A stretch of DNA of 64,000 nucleotides, from contig NZ_JAUTAJ010000004.1 of assembly GCF_030818485.1 (NCBI RefSeq), positions 1,467,001 to 1,531,000 on the forward strand, given 5' to 3'. Positions 38,067 to 47,394 of this stretch are shown piece by piece. Source of the stretch: Pseudoroseomonas cervicalis. Its GTDB lineage: Bacteria; Pseudomonadota; Alphaproteobacteria; Acetobacterales; Acetobacteraceae. Positions within the stretch are counted from its first letter, which is position 1, and every line of letters starts with the position of its first letter. A program made the position numbers and the translations under genes. The notes below the pieces were generated by a model, which made no database searches, had not been told where the DNA came from, and saw nothing but the letters and a program-made list of their open reading frames with translations.

Positions 38067-39275
38067 TCAGCGCTGCGGGCGCTGGTCCGGCCGGGCCGGC
38101 TGGCGCGGCGTGGCGCGGGCGGTGGCGCGCGGCGCGGCGGCGCGCACGCGGCTGCCGCCATCGCCCTGCTCCATCACCGTGCGGGTGCCGGCGCGGCGCG
38201 GCGCCGTGGCGGCGGCGGCCTGGCGGCGCGCCGGGGTGGCCGGCGCCTGGGCGGCCAGGTTGCGGCTGGCCGGGCGGGTGGCGGCGGCGGTGGCGCGGCG
38301 CGGCGGGGTCGCGGCGGCGGCGCGCGCCACCAGCCCCGGGCCGCGCACCCGGCGCACCGTGGCGGCGGCGCCGCCGGCGGCCAGGGCGGTCGCGGCGACG
38401 GCACCCGGCGCGGCGCTGGCCATCAGCCCGCGGGAGGGAGAGTCACCCACCCCCATCTGCGAGAAGCCGCGCTCCAGCAGCGCGGCGGCGTGGCGGTCGC
38501 GCTCCACCCAGGAGGAGCCGCCGAACACCGCCACCACCAGCCGCACATTGCCGCGCCGCGCGCTGCTGACGATGTTGAAGCCGGAATCGTTGATGTAGCC
38601 GGTCTTGATGCCGTCCACCCCCTCATACTCGTCGAGCATGCGGTTGTGGTTGCGCAGCGCGATGCTGCCCATGCGGTGGGTGCGGGTGCCGAAATAATGG
38701 TAGCGGTCGGGGAAGTCGTGCAGCAGGCGGCGGCCGAGGGTGGCCATGTCATGCGCCGTGGTGATCTGCTCGACATCCGGCAGGCCGGAGGCGTTGCGGA
38801 AGGTGGTGCCGGTCATGCCCATGGCGCGGGCGCGCAGCGTCATCATCTGGGCGAAGCGCGCCTCGCTGCCGCCGCCCAGCGTCTCGCCGAGCAGGGAGGC
38901 GACGTCATTGGCCGATTTGGTGACCAGCGCGTAGATCGCGTTCTCCACCGTGATGGTGCGGCCGGGCGGCAGGCCGAGCTTGGAGGGCGGGCGGCTGGCG
39001 GCGGTCTCGGTCATCTCCAGCCGCTGGTCGAGTTCCAGCCGGCCGGCGCGCAGCGCGTCGAAGACCATATAGAGGGTCATCATCTTGGTCAGCGAGGCGG
39101 GGTGGCGCGGCGCGTCGGCATTGGCGCCGAACAGGATGTTGCCGGTGCCCGGCTCCATCACCACCGAGGCGTAGCGGGCACTGCCGATCTGCGCCTGGGC
39201 CAGGCCCGGCAGGTTGAACAGGACCGTCGTGGCGGCCAGGAGACCCAGCCGCCGAAGCGCACGCGCGAATTGCAT
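38067..39275 (-). CDS. D-alanyl-D-alanine carboxypeptidase (penicillin-binding protein 5/6 family)
   Basis: Periplasmic serine peptidase that trims peptidoglycan stem peptides; 402 residues, signal peptide ending AQA-QI near residue 29. Active-site motifs are SLTK (Ser61, Lys64), SAN (121-123) and KTG (224-226). After the catalytic domain (about residue 270) the usual PBP5 beta domain is replaced by about 130 residues rich in Ala, Arg, Pro and Thr, strongly basic and probably disordered. That tail could bind polyanions such as the cell wall or DNA; this is an inference. Confidence 0.93.
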   Translation of the reverse strand: MQFARALRRLGLLAATTVLFNLPGLAQAQIGSARYASVVMEPGTGNILFGANADAPRHPASLTKMMTLYMVFDALRAGRLELDQRLEMTETAASRPPSKLGLPPGRTITVENAIYALVTKSANDVASLLGETLGGGSEARFAQMMTLRARAMGMTGTTFRNASGLPDVEQITTAHDMATLGRRLLHDFPDRYHYFGTRTHRMGSIALRNHNRMLDEYEGVDGIKTGYINDSGFNIVSSARRGNVRLVVAVFGGSSWVERDRHAAALLERGFSQMGVGDSPSRGLMASAAPGAVAATALAAGGAAATVRRVRGPGLVARAAAATPPRRATAAATRPASRNLAAQAPATPARRQAAAATAPRRAGTRTVMEQGDGGSRVRAAAPRATARATPRQPARPDQRPQR

Positions 39276-39687
39276 CCAACCCCCCAGGATACGGTGGCCT
39301 CACCCCCCAGCGAGGCCATGCGCATCATAAGGGGAGCCGGAACGGAATGTCATCCGGAACCGAGAGAGAACATCGCCTTTCAACAAGGGCTTAAGCCACA
39401 GCCTTCAAACGTGGTGGCATGGCCTGGCGGAGGGGCGGCGCGCAGCCCGGCAGGCGCCGGGCCGAGACCGCAAACACATTCCTGAAAGCGTCATGTTGCA
39501 CCGCAAAATTTCGCTGGACAGGCGAAGTGTTCATTGCCATATCGTCCCTATGCTGCACCGCACCAAGACGGGCGGAGCCGGGCAGAAGGCCCGCGCCACC
39601 CCTGTCGCCGGCGCTGCGGCGGAACTGCCCCGGAGCTGTGCCCCGGCTGAGACCCATCGGGGCGCGCGCGAGACCGAGGAGGAGCTG
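39276..39687. other. 412-bp spacer upstream of the phasin gene
   Basis: No credible gene. The half nearest the DD-carboxypeptidase holds that gene's promoter region (AT-richer stretch 39325-39400). The half nearest the phasin gene holds the two TGCACCGCA sites listed separately, and GAGGAGGAG as ribosome binding site just before the phasin ATG. An ATG-initiated frame (39493) runs into the phasin frame but lacks phasin-like sequence, so it is taken as leader. Confidence 0.5.
39496..39563 (+). promoter_or_regulatory. Two TGCACCGCA sites, candidate PhaR-type operator of the phasin gene
   Basis: TTGCACCGCAA at 39496-39506 and CTGCACCGCAC at 39553-39563 share the core TGCACCGCA and are 57 bp apart, 125-192 bp upstream of the phasin ATG. 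The core TGC-N3-GCA resembles the TGC/GCA-rich sites bound by the PHB-responsive repressor PhaR in other alphaproteobacteria. Binding is inferred. Confidence 0.4.
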
Positions 39688-40338
39688 ATGGCGAGTGAGC
39701 CGAAAGTGACCAAGCTGACCCCGGCGAAGCCCGTCGTGGAGAAGCCCGCGGCCGAGAAGATCGTGGCCGCGGCCACGGCCTCGATGGAGACCGCGGCGAT
39801 CGCGGTGGGCGAGGCGGCGGCCAAGCTGGCCGCCCCTGCGGAAACCACCGCGAAGGCGGCGCTGGCCTCCGTGCCCGACGCCGCGCAACTGGCGAACAAG
39901 ACGATCGACACCAGCGTGGCTGAGACCCGCACGGCGATGGAGAAGAGCATGGACCAGGCGACCCGCACCGCGGAAGGCTTCTACAAGGCCACCGAGGAGG
40001 CCGTGGAGTTCGGCCGCGGCAATATCGAGGCCCTGACCAAGGCGACGCAGACCTATGTCAGCGGCCTGCAGGACCTGAGCAAGCAGGCCTTCGCCGTGAT
40101 GCAGGCGCTGAACGAGCAGGCCGTGGCCAATGCCAAGGCGCTGGCCACCGTGAAGAGCCTGAAGGAAGCCGCCGAGCTGCAGTCCAGCTTCGCCAAGGCG
40201 CAGCTGGAGAAGTCGATCAGCGAGGCGACCCGGCTGAACGAGGCCGCCTTCAAGCTGGCCGAGCAGTCCTCCGCCCCGATCGCCGCGCGCATGACGCTGG
40301 CGATGGAGAAGCTGGCCCGCCCGACGGCGATGGTCTGA
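39688..40338 (+). CDS. Phasin family protein
   Basis: Small helical protein that coats polyhydroxyalkanoate granules; 216 residues. The N-terminal 70 residues are Ala/Lys/Pro-rich and variable. The phasin_2 core follows: FYKATEEAVEFGRGNIEALTKA, then ALNEQAVANAKALA and AELQSSFAKAQLEKSISEATRLNE, all amphipathic helix. The ATG was chosen because GAGGAGGAG precedes it. No PHA synthase gene is in the window. A strong hairpin follows the stop. Confidence 0.88.
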   Translation: MASEPKVTKLTPAKPVVEKPAAEKIVAAATASMETAAIAVGEAAAKLAAPAETTAKAALASVPDAAQLANKTIDTSVAETRTAMEKSMDQATRTAEGFYKATEEAVEFGRGNIEALTKATQTYVSGLQDLSKQAFAVMQALNEQAVANAKALATVKSLKEAAELQSSFAKAQLEKSISEATRLNEAAFKLAEQSSAPIAARMTLAMEKLARPTAMV

Positions 40339-40345
40339 GACCGAC

Positions 40346-40378
40346 CGGCCGGCGGTGCCCGCATGGCGCCGCCGGCCG
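40346..40378 (+). terminator. Strong GC hairpin after the phasin gene
   Basis: 14-bp stem (CGGCCGGCGGTGCC against GGCGCCGCCGGCCG, one G-T pair) with loop CGCAT, starting 7 nt after the phasin stop. There is no T tract, so it may stabilise the mRNA 3' end or need Rho. Confidence 0.5.
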
Positions 40379-40713
40379 ACCCGCACCGGCCCCGGCCGGC
40401 GCGCCTGAGCCGGGCCCCCGCCCGGACCCTTGGCAGGGCCTCTCGCCCGCCACCGCGGAGTCGCCGCCTCCCCTGGCCCGCTCCGCCGGCCCCTCCGGGC
40501 CCGGCCCGGCACCCGACCCTCCCCTTCCCCCCGCTCATGCGGCATGGCTGGCGACAAGCCACGCGCACAGCGCATGACCGACCCTCCCCGCCTATTTCCA
40601 TTGCTTTGGCGTCGCGCCCCTTCACCTTGGCCCCGCCAGTCCGATATCCTGGGCCATCGAAGGAGTGGCGGGATGGGCGGCTGGCGCCTGGCCTGTGCGC
40701 TCCAGGAGTGGGA
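40379..40713. other. Spacer between phasin and clpS genes
   Basis: About 335 bp, very GC- and C-rich up to about 40530. I see no gene. The last part should hold the clpS promoter, but no clear -35/-10 pair could be picked out. AGGAG at 40704-40708 is the ribosome binding site of the clpS start used here. Confidence 0.4.
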
Positions 40714-41130
40714 ATGCTTTCTGTTGCAGACCAACACCGGCCAGCCGGCGACGCAGCCATGACCGACCAGGACAAGCGCCCCGACCAGGATCCCGGCAAT
40801 TCCGGCCAGGATGGCAACGGCCAGAATGGCGATGGCGCCGCGACCGGCGTCGTCGTCAAGACGCGCCCGCGCACGCGCAAGCCGGCCATGTACAAGGTGC
40901 TGATGCTGAACGACGACTACACGCCGATGGAGTTCGTCGTCCATGTGCTGGAGCGCTTCTTCCAGAAGAACCGGGAGGAGGCGACCCGCATCATGCTGCA
41001 TGTCCATCGCCGCGGCGTGGGTGTCTGCGGCGTCTATACCTATGAGGTGGCGGAGACCAAGGTGACCCAGGTGATGGACCTCGCCCGGCAGAACCAGCAC
41101 CCGCTGCAATGTACCATCGAAAAGGAATGA
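40714..41130 (+). CDS. clpS: ATP-dependent Clp protease adaptor ClpS
   Basis: Adaptor that delivers N-degron substrates to ClpAP. The core has [24 protein letters not shown] and [21 protein letters not shown], the typical ClpS fold with the NDDYTPM binding pocket. A disordered Gly/Asn/Asp-rich extension precedes it. The ATG at 40714 has AGGAG five bases upstream; an internal ATG at 40759 (MTDQDKRP) would give a 123-residue protein, so the exact start is open. clpA follows 167 bp downstream on the same strand. Confidence 0.93.
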   Translation: MLSVADQHRPAGDAAMTDQDKRPDQDPGNSGQDGNGQNGDGAATGVVVKTRPRTRKPAMYKVLMLNDDYTPMEFVVHVLERFFQKNREEATRIMLHVHRRGVGVCGVYTYEVAETKVTQVMDLARQNQHPLQCTIEKE

Positions 41131-41169
41131 TGCGGGGCGCACTCATCTCTGTGTAACCTGCTGAAACTT

Positions 41170-41238
41170 AGACTGGGTCTCGCCGTCTCAGGGAAGCGGA
41201 ACCACATAACGGTCATTCCGGGTCGCAAGACCCAGTCT
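41170..41238 (+). promoter_or_regulatory. clpA leader with two mutually exclusive RNA folds
   Basis: Perfect 11-bp inverted repeat AGACTGGGTCT (41170-41180) and AGACCCAGTCT (41228-41238), 60 bp before the clpA ATG. Within the 47-nt loop GGAACC/GGT-TTCC can pair near 41198-41219. The right arm also overlaps a local hairpin GGGTC-GCAA-GACCC (41220-41233) with a GNRA tetraloop, which cannot form together with the long stem. The arrangement looks like a regulated leader; this is an inference from sequence. Confidence 0.5.
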
Positions 41239-41297
41239 CTTTCGGTGCCGGACCCGCAAACCCCCCGGCACCGTCTCTGGAAGGGGAGCGTTCACTC

Positions 41298-43670
41298 ATG
41301 CTGTCCCGCAATCTCGAGCAGACGCTCCACCGCGCGCTGGCCTTGGCCAATGAACGTCGCCATGAGTATGCCACGCTGGAGCACCTCCTCCTCGCCCTGG
41401 TCGATGACACCGACGCCGCCACCGTGCTGCGCGCCTGCGGGGTCGACCAGGAGAAGCTGAAGCGCGACCTGGCCGAGTTCCTGGACAAGGACCTGGCCGG
41501 GCTGGTCACCGAGCGCTCCGGCGACCCGAAGCCGACCGCGGGGTTCCAGCGCGTCGTCCAGCGCGCCGCCATCCATGTCCAGTCCTCCGGCCGCGACGAG
41601 GTCACCGGCGCCAATGTGCTGGTGGCCCTGTTCAGCGAGCGCGAGAGCCATGCCGTCTATTTCCTGCAGCTGCAGGACATGACGCGGCTGGACGCGGTGA
41701 ACTTCATCAGCCACGGCATCGCCAAGGCGCCCGGCCGCAGCGCCAGCCGCCCCGTGCAGGGCGCGCCGCCGACCTCCGGCCCTGGGGCCGAGGAGCCGGG
41801 CGAGAAGGAGGAGAAGCCGCAGGGTGGCCGGCGCGGCCAGGACGCGCTGTCCAACTACTGCGTCAACCTCAACAAGAAGGCGCAGCAGGGCAAGATCGAC
41901 CCGCTCATCGGCCGCGACAGCGAGATCGAGCGGACCATCCAGATCCTCTGCCGCCGCACCAAGAACAATCCGCTCTATGTGGGCGACCCTGGCGTGGGCA
42001 AGACCGCGATCGCCGAAGGGCTGGCCAAGCGCATCATCGAGGGTGATGTGCCGGAGGTGCTGGCCAAGTCGACGATCTACGCGCTCGACATGGGCAGCCT
42101 GCTGGCCGGCACCCGCTACCGCGGCGATTTCGAGGAGCGGCTGAAGGCCGTGGTGAACGAGCTGGAGCAGCAGCCCGGCTCGATCCTGTTCATCGACGAG
42201 ATCCATACGGTGATCGGCGCCGGCGCCACCTCGGGCGGCGCGATGGACGCCTCGAACCTGCTGAAGCCGGCGCTCGCCCAGGGCACGCTGCGCTGCATCG
42301 GCTCGACCACCTACAAGGAATACCGCTCCTATTTCGAGAAGGACCGGGCCCTCGTCCGGCGCTTCCAGAAGATCGACGTCAATGAGCCGTCGGTCGAGGA
42401 TGCGGTGAAGATCCTGACCGGGCTGAAGGCCAATTACGAGAAGCACCACAAGGTCAAGTACACGCCGGAGGCGATCCGCGCCGCCGTCGAGCTCTCGGCC
42501 AAGTACATCCATGACCGCAAGCTGCCGGACAAGGCGATCGACGTCATCGACGAGGTCGGCGCGTCGCGCATGCTGCAGCCCGAGGGGAAGCGGAAGAAGA
42601 CCGTCACCCTGAAGGATGTCGAGGATATCGTCGCCAAGATCGCCCGCATCCCGCCCAAGAGCGTGTCCTCCGACGACAAGGAGACGCTGCGCAATCTGGA
42701 GCGCGATCTGAAGGCGATGGTGTTCGGCCAGGACCAGGCGATCGATGCCCTGTCGGCGGCGATCAAGCTGTCCCGCGCCGGGCTGCGCGACCCCGAGAAG
42801 CCGATCGGCAACTACCTGTTCAGTGGCCCCACCGGTGTGGGCAAGACTGAGGTCGCCAAGCAGCTCGCCAAGACGCTGGGCATCGAGCTGGTCCGCTTCG
42901 ACATGTCGGAATACATGGAGCGGCACAGCATCTCCCGGCTGATCGGCGCACCGCCGGGCTATGTCGGCTTCGACCAGGGCGGGCTGCTGACCGACAGCAT
43001 CGACCAGCATCCGCACGCCGTGCTGCTGCTGGACGAGATCGAGAAGGCCCATCAGGACCTGTACAACATCCTGCTGCAGGTGATGGACCACGGGAAGCTG
43101 ACCGACCACAACGGCAAGACGGTGGATTTCCGCAACGTCATCCTGATCATGACGACCAATGCGGGCGCCGCCGACATGGCCAAATCCGGCATCGGCTTCG
43201 GCCGCGAGGAGCGGAAGGGCGAGGATGAGGAGGCGGTGAAGCGCCTGTTCACCCCGGAATTCCGCAACCGCCTCGACGCCATCGTGCCCTTCGGCAATCT
43301 GACGCCGGAGATCGTCGGCAGCGTGGTCGAGAAGTTCGTGATGCAGCTGGAGGCGCAGCTCGCCGACCGCAACGTCACCATCGAGCTGTCCTCGGCCGCC
43401 AAGGAGTGGCTGGCCGAGAAGGGCTATGACCGCCTGTATGGCGCGCGGCCGCTGGCCCGCGTCATCCAGGAGTACATCAAGAAGCCGCTGGCCGAGGAAC
43501 TGCTCTTCGGCAAGCTGGCCAAGGGTGGCGCGGTCAAGGTGGGGATGAAGGACGACGCGCTGACCTTCGAGTATATCGAGGCCGCCATCCCCGCCCTGCC
43601 GAAGCCCGAGGATGGCAACGGCCCGGATGGCGATGGCGAAAGCCACCACGCGCCGGAGGCGGCGGGCTGA
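41298..43670 (+). CDS. clpA: ATP-dependent Clp protease ATP-binding subunit ClpA
   Basis: AAA+ unfoldase of the ClpAP protease, 790 residues. The N domain (residues 1-145) binds ClpS. AAA module 1 has Walker A GDPGVGKT and Walker [12 protein letters not shown] module 2 has Walker A GPTGVGKT and Walker [12 protein letters not shown]. The ClpP-docking loop is IGF (in SGIGFGREE). The M-domain of ClpB is missing, as expected for ClpA. clpS lies upstream. A terminator with TTCG loop follows. Confidence 0.97.
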   Translation: MLSRNLEQTLHRALALANERRHEYATLEHLLLALVDDTDAATVLRACGVDQEKLKRDLAEFLDKDLAGLVTERSGDPKPTAGFQRVVQRAAIHVQSSGRDEVTGANVLVALFSERESHAVYFLQLQDMTRLDAVNFISHGIAKAPGRSASRPVQGAPPTSGPGAEEPGEKEEKPQGGRRGQDALSNYCVNLNKKAQQGKIDPLIGRDSEIERTIQILCRRTKNNPLYVGDPGVGKTAIAEGLAKRIIEGDVPEVLAKSTIYALDMGSLLAGTRYRGDFEERLKAVVNELEQQPGSILFIDEIHTVIGAGATSGGAMDASNLLKPALAQGTLRCIGSTTYKEYRSYFEKDRALVRRFQKIDVNEPSVEDAVKILTGLKANYEKHHKVKYTPEAIRAAVELSAKYIHDRKLPDKAIDVIDEVGASRMLQPEGKRKKTVTLKDVEDIVAKIARIPPKSVSSDDKETLRNLERDLKAMVFGQDQAIDALSAAIKLSRAGLRDPEKPIGNYLFSGPTGVGKTEVAKQLAKTLGIELVRFDMSEYMERHSISRLIGAPPGYVGFDQGGLLTDSIDQHPHAVLLLDEIEKAHQDLYNILLQVMDHGKLTDHNGKTVDFRNVILIMTTNAGAADMAKSGIGFGREERKGEDEEAVKRLFTPEFRNRLDAIVPFGNLTPEIVGSVVEKFVMQLEAQLADRNVTIELSSAAKEWLAEKGYDRLYGARPLARVIQEYIKKPLAEELLFGKLAKGGAVKVGMKDDALTFEYIEAAIPALPKPEDGNGPDGDGESHHAPEAAG

Positions 43671-44146
43671 GGCCCTTCGCCCCGCGCGGGAGACCCGGAT
43701 CAGCCCGGGGCGGTTCGCCGCCCCGGGCTTTTTCATGCGCGGGCGCCGGCTTGCCGGGCGCCCGGCCCACAAGCAGGATCGGCCAGGGGGGGGGCTGGCC
43801 GCATTCTTCCGCCTGCCGGCCGCGCCGCGGCGCCGTCGGGATACGGGCCGGGCCTGATCCCACAAAAACGTGATCCCCTTCTGCGAAACCGTTACGACCT
43901 GCCGCAACCAGCGGTCGCTTGGCAAAGCGGCGAGGGACCACTAGCGTGACCTTAACGCTGCCCGCCGATCCCCCCAGATGCGGCAAGGGTGGCGCTTGGC
44001 CCGCTGTCCCTGGCGTGGCCCCCCAGTTCCAGGCGGCGGGGATGGTCCCCCCATCCCCCCGCCTGGAGTCCCCTCCCCCTTCCCGCCGCTTCGGCCCTTG
44101 CCAGCCCCCGCCCCGCGCGCTCTGTTCCGCGCCGGAGAGGACCCGC
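43671..44146. other. 476-bp spacer between clpA and nadX
   Basis: Holds the clpA terminator (43702-43733) and a GGCCAG-G7-CTGGCC hairpin-like stretch at 43781-43800 that contains nine consecutive G. An AT-richer patch (43858-43915) is the likely promoter region of nadX. No gene is supported. Confidence 0.5.
43702..43733 (+). terminator. Rho-independent terminator of clpA
   Basis: 12-bp perfect stem AGCCCGGGGCGG with a stable TTCG tetraloop, followed by TTTTT. It begins 31 nt after the clpA stop. Confidence 0.92.
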
Positions 44147-44977
44147 ATGAACGCCATGACCCAGATCCGCCCGCGCCCGCTGCGGGTGGCCATCGCCGGC
44201 TACGGTGCCGTCGGCACCCGTGTCGCCCAGGCGCTGGACGAAGGCCTGCCCGGCTATGAGCTGACCGCCATCGCCGCGCGCGACAAGCCGCGCGCCGCGC
44301 GCAGCGTGGCCGGGCTGCGCTACCCGGTGCCGGTGGTCGACATCGCCGAGCTGGAAGGCCTGGCCGATCTGGTGGTGGAGGCGGCACCCGCCGCCCTGCT
44401 GGCCGAGATCGCCCGCCCCTTCCTGGCCGCCGGCAAGCGCGCCTTGGTGCTCAGCGCCGGCGCGCTGCTGGAGCAGGAGGCGCTGGTGGAGCTGGCGCGC
44501 CAGCATGGCGGGCAGATCATCATCCCCAGCGGCGCGCTGCTCGGCCTCGATGCCGTGTCCGCCGCGGCACAGGGAGAAATCCATTCGGTGCGGCTGGTCA
44601 CCCGCAAGCCGGTGAAGGGGCTGCTCGGCGCCCCCTATCTGGCGCAGAACGGCATCGACCTCGCCGGCATCGCCGAGGCCACGCGCATCTTCCAGGGCAG
44701 CGCGCGCCAGGCGGCGCTCGGCTTCCCGGCCAATGTCAATGTCGCCGCCGCCCTGTCGCTGGCCGGCATCGGGCCGGACCGCACCATGGTGGAGATCTGG
44801 GCCGAGCCCGAGCTCACCCGCAACATCCACAGCATCGCGGTGGAGGCGGATTCGGCCCGCTTCAGCATGAGCATCGAGGGCGTGCCGAGCGAGAACCCCA
44901 AGACCGGGCGGATCACCGCGCTCTCGGTCATCGCCTGCCTGCGCAAGCTGGCGGCGCCGCTGCGCGTCGGCACCTGA
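44147..44977 (+). CDS. nadX: L-aspartate dehydrogenase
   Basis: NAD(P)-dependent enzyme that oxidises L-aspartate to iminoaspartate or runs in the reductive direction; can feed NAD synthesis. 276 residues. The Rossmann motif is GYGAVG (18-23). The family stretch GFPANVNVAAALSLAG and the catalytic His region ELTRNIHSI are present. The ATG was chosen for GGAGAGG at ribosome distance; upstream in-frame residues look non-coding. No nadA, nadB or nadC is adjacent. Confidence 0.91.
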   Translation: MNAMTQIRPRPLRVAIAGYGAVGTRVAQALDEGLPGYELTAIAARDKPRAARSVAGLRYPVPVVDIAELEGLADLVVEAAPAALLAEIARPFLAAGKRALVLSAGALLEQEALVELARQHGGQIIIPSGALLGLDAVSAAAQGEIHSVRLVTRKPVKGLLGAPYLAQNGIDLAGIAEATRIFQGSARQAALGFPANVNVAAALSLAGIGPDRTMVEIWAEPELTRNIHSIAVEADSARFSMSIEGVPSENPKTGRITALSVIACLRKLAAPLRVGT

Positions 44978-45063
44978 GGGCGGCCCGGCCGGCCCCCGCC
45001 CGCTTGACCCGGGGGGCGCGCGGGGGGAACGTCGCGGCCCTTTCGAGACCAGAGGTGCCTGCC

Positions 45064-46338
45064 ATGCCCGACGATGCCCTGCCCCTTCTGCGCGCCACCC
45101 TGGCGGCCACCGAGGGCGGCGATGCCACCGAGGAGGCGCGCGCCCTGCTCGCCAGCCCGGCCTTCCAGCGCGCCGCCGCCGCGCTGGATGCCGACCACGA
45201 GAATTTCGTGGCCGAGCTGATCGCGCTGACCGAGATCCCCTCCCCCCCCTTCGGCGAGGCGGTGCGCGCCGCGGCCTATGCCGAGAAGCTGCGCGCCCAG
45301 GGGCTGCAGGAGGTGGAGATCGATGCCGAGGGCAATGTCACCGCCTACCGCCCCGGCACCGACCCCGAGGCGGGGGTGATCGTGCTCTGCTCGCATCTCG
45401 ACACCGTCTTCCCGGCCGGCACCGATGTGACGGTGAAGCGCGAGGGCACCATCCTGCGCGCCCCTGGCGTGGGCGATGACACGCGCGGCCTGGCGCTGCT
45501 GCTGGCACTGTCCCGCGCGCTGGACGCCGCGAATATCCGCACCCGCGCCGGGCTGCTCTTCCTGGGCTCGGTGGGCGAGGAAGGGGCGGGCGATCTGCGC
45601 GGGGTGAAGGCCTTTTTCGGCCGCAACCGCTGGCGCGACCGCGTCGCCGGCTTCGTCGCGCTGGACGGGCTGGAGACGGCGCGGCTGGTGCATGCCGCGG
45701 TCGGCAGCAAGCGCTACCGCATCACCTTCCGCGGCCCGGGCGGCCACAGCTTCGGCGCCTTCGGCCTGGTGAACCCGGCCTTCGCCCTGGCGCGCGCCAT
45801 GGATGATCTGGGCCGCATCCGCGTGCCCGCCAGCCCGAAGACCACCTTCTCCATCGGCCGCATCGGCGGCGGCACCTCGATCAACGCCATCCCGGAAGAA
45901 ATGTGGATGGAGGCCGATCTGCGCTCCGCCTCGGCCGAGGCGCTGGCGGCGCTGGAGGAGCGTTTCCTGGCGGTGCTGCCGCAGGCGGCGGCCGATGAGA
46001 ATGCGGCACGCGACACCCGCAATGGCCCGATCCGCGTCGAGGTCAAGCTGATCGGCGACCGCCCGGCCGGCGTCACGCCGGCGGAGTCGCGCATCACCCG
46101 CGCGGCGCTCGGCATGATCGCGGCGCAGGGCTTTGCGCCGAAGCTCGCCGCCTCCTCCACCGACAGCAACATCCCGATCAGCCTGGGCATCCCGGCGGTG
46201 ACGGTGGGCACCGGCGGCAGCGGCGACCGCGCCCACAGCCTGGAGGAATGGGTGGATGTCGAGCAGGGCGCCAGCGTCAAGGGCATGGCGACCGCGCTCG
46301 GCGTGGTGCTGATGCTCTCCGGCATGGCCAGCAACTGA
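45064..46338 (+). CDS. M20-family metallopeptidase
   Basis: Zinc-dependent aminoacylase, dipeptidase or carboxypeptidase-type hydrolase, 424 residues. Metal ligands follow the M20 order: SHLDTVFP (His, Asp), GVGDDTRG (bridging Asp), GSVGEEG (Glu pair), ALDG, and a late His in DRAHSLEEW. The lid domain lies between GGHSFG and MEADLRS. No signal peptide, so it acts in the cytosol. It follows nadX by 86 bp on the same strand. Substrate unknown. Confidence 0.9.
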   Translation: MPDDALPLLRATLAATEGGDATEEARALLASPAFQRAAAALDADHENFVAELIALTEIPSPPFGEAVRAAAYAEKLRAQGLQEVEIDAEGNVTAYRPGTDPEAGVIVLCSHLDTVFPAGTDVTVKREGTILRAPGVGDDTRGLALLLALSRALDAANIRTRAGLLFLGSVGEEGAGDLRGVKAFFGRNRWRDRVAGFVALDGLETARLVHAAVGSKRYRITFRGPGGHSFGAFGLVNPAFALARAMDDLGRIRVPASPKTTFSIGRIGGGTSINAIPEEMWMEADLRSASAEALAALEERFLAVLPQAAADENAARDTRNGPIRVEVKLIGDRPAGVTPAESRITRAALGMIAAQGFAPKLAASSTDSNIPISLGIPAVTVGTGGSGDRAHSLEEWVDVEQGASVKGMATALGVVLMLSGMASN

Positions 46339-46372
46339 GGCCGATCGGGGCCGGGGCGCCTCCGCCCGGCCC

Positions 46373-47302
46373 CTATTTCCTGCGGGCCTCCTCGCGGGCC
46401 ATCCAGCTGGCCGAGCCGAAGATCACCACGGCGCCGGCCAGCGTCGCCCAGCCCGGCACATCGCCGAACAGCATGAAGCCGAAGACCGAGGCCCAGGCGA
46501 GGTCGAGGAATTTCACGGGCTGGGTGGCGGAGACATCGGCCAGGCGGAAGGCCTCGGTCAGGCACCAATGGCCCAAGGTGCCGAGCAGCCCGGCCAGCAC
46601 GAACCAGGCCAGCTGCACCGGGCTCGGCCAGACCCAGACCGCCAGGGCGAAAGGCAGGGTGAAGAGGGAGATGGTGATGGATTGCCACATCACGATCACC
46701 TCCGGCCGGTCGCGCCGGGTCAGCGCCTTGGTGATCAGGAAGGAGGCGGCAAACAGCGGCGAGGAGGCCAGCATCACCAGCGTCCAGGCGCCGCCGCCGC
46801 CGGACAGCTTCGGCCCCAGCACGATGGCGACACCCAGGATGCCGATGCCGGCGGCGATCCAGCGGCGCAGCGGCACCTGCTCCTTCAGGAAGATCACCGC
46901 GCCGATCATGATGAAGATCGGGCCGGTGAAGCCCAGCGCCGTGACATCGGCCAGCGGGATATGCGGCAGGGCCAGGAACCACAGCAGCAGCCCGGCCGTG
47001 TGAACCACGCCGCGCCAGAGCTGCCCCGACAGCCCGTTCGGCGCATAGGCGCGCGGCCCGGTGCGCAGCAGCAGCGGCACCATCACCAGGAAGCCGAAGC
47101 CGTAGCGCAGGAATTGCGACTGGAAGGAGGGCAGCTCCCGCGTCATCACGCTCATGATGGCGTTCAGCACGCTGAAGAACAGGCCGGAGAGCAGCATCCA
47201 GACCATGCCGCGCAGCGTCGGCGACAGGCCGCGCCAGCGGGCGCCCATTCGGGCCTGCCACCCTCCCTGGGCAGAGGGCGGGCGAAGAACATGCTGCGAC
47301 AT
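46373..47302 (-). CDS. EamA/DMT-family transporter
   Basis: Inner-membrane drug/metabolite transporter, 309 residues, about ten hydrophobic segments in two EamA repeats. Typical stretches are MLLSGLFFSVLNAIMSVM, TALGFTGPIFIMIGAV and, in the second repeat, SQPLFAASFLITKAL-like and LGTLGHWCLTEAFRLADVSATQPVKF. This branch resembles the S-adenosylmethionine/threonine exporters in general, but the substrate is not predictable. The frame also opens at a TTG two codons upstream. Convergent with the peptidase gene. Confidence 0.91.
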   Translation of the reverse strand: MSQHVLRPPSAQGGWQARMGARWRGLSPTLRGMVWMLLSGLFFSVLNAIMSVMTRELPSFQSQFLRYGFGFLVMVPLLLRTGPRAYAPNGLSGQLWRGVVHTAGLLLWFLALPHIPLADVTALGFTGPIFIMIGAVIFLKEQVPLRRWIAAGIGILGVAIVLGPKLSGGGGAWTLVMLASSPLFAASFLITKALTRRDRPEVIVMWQSITISLFTLPFALAVWVWPSPVQLAWFVLAGLLGTLGHWCLTEAFRLADVSATQPVKFLDLAWASVFGFMLFGDVPGWATLAGAVVIFGSASWMAREEARRK

Positions 47303-47394
47303 GCGCAATCCGGGACGTTTCAGTGGCGACAGGATGGGCCGTTCCGCCGCGCCCCGCCAGGGGGGCCGGGGGGCGCGGCGCGCGGTTTCGCCGC

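Noticed and set aside
39493..39687. Longer phasin start at 39493
   Set aside because: The extra 65 residues do not look like phasin and cover the TGCACCGCA sites; the internal ATG has a strong ribosome binding site.
41292..43925. 877-codon open frame opposite clpA
   Set aside because: Exact antisense shadow of a highly conserved gene; composition is of the usual shadow type (rich in Arg, Gln, His, Leu).
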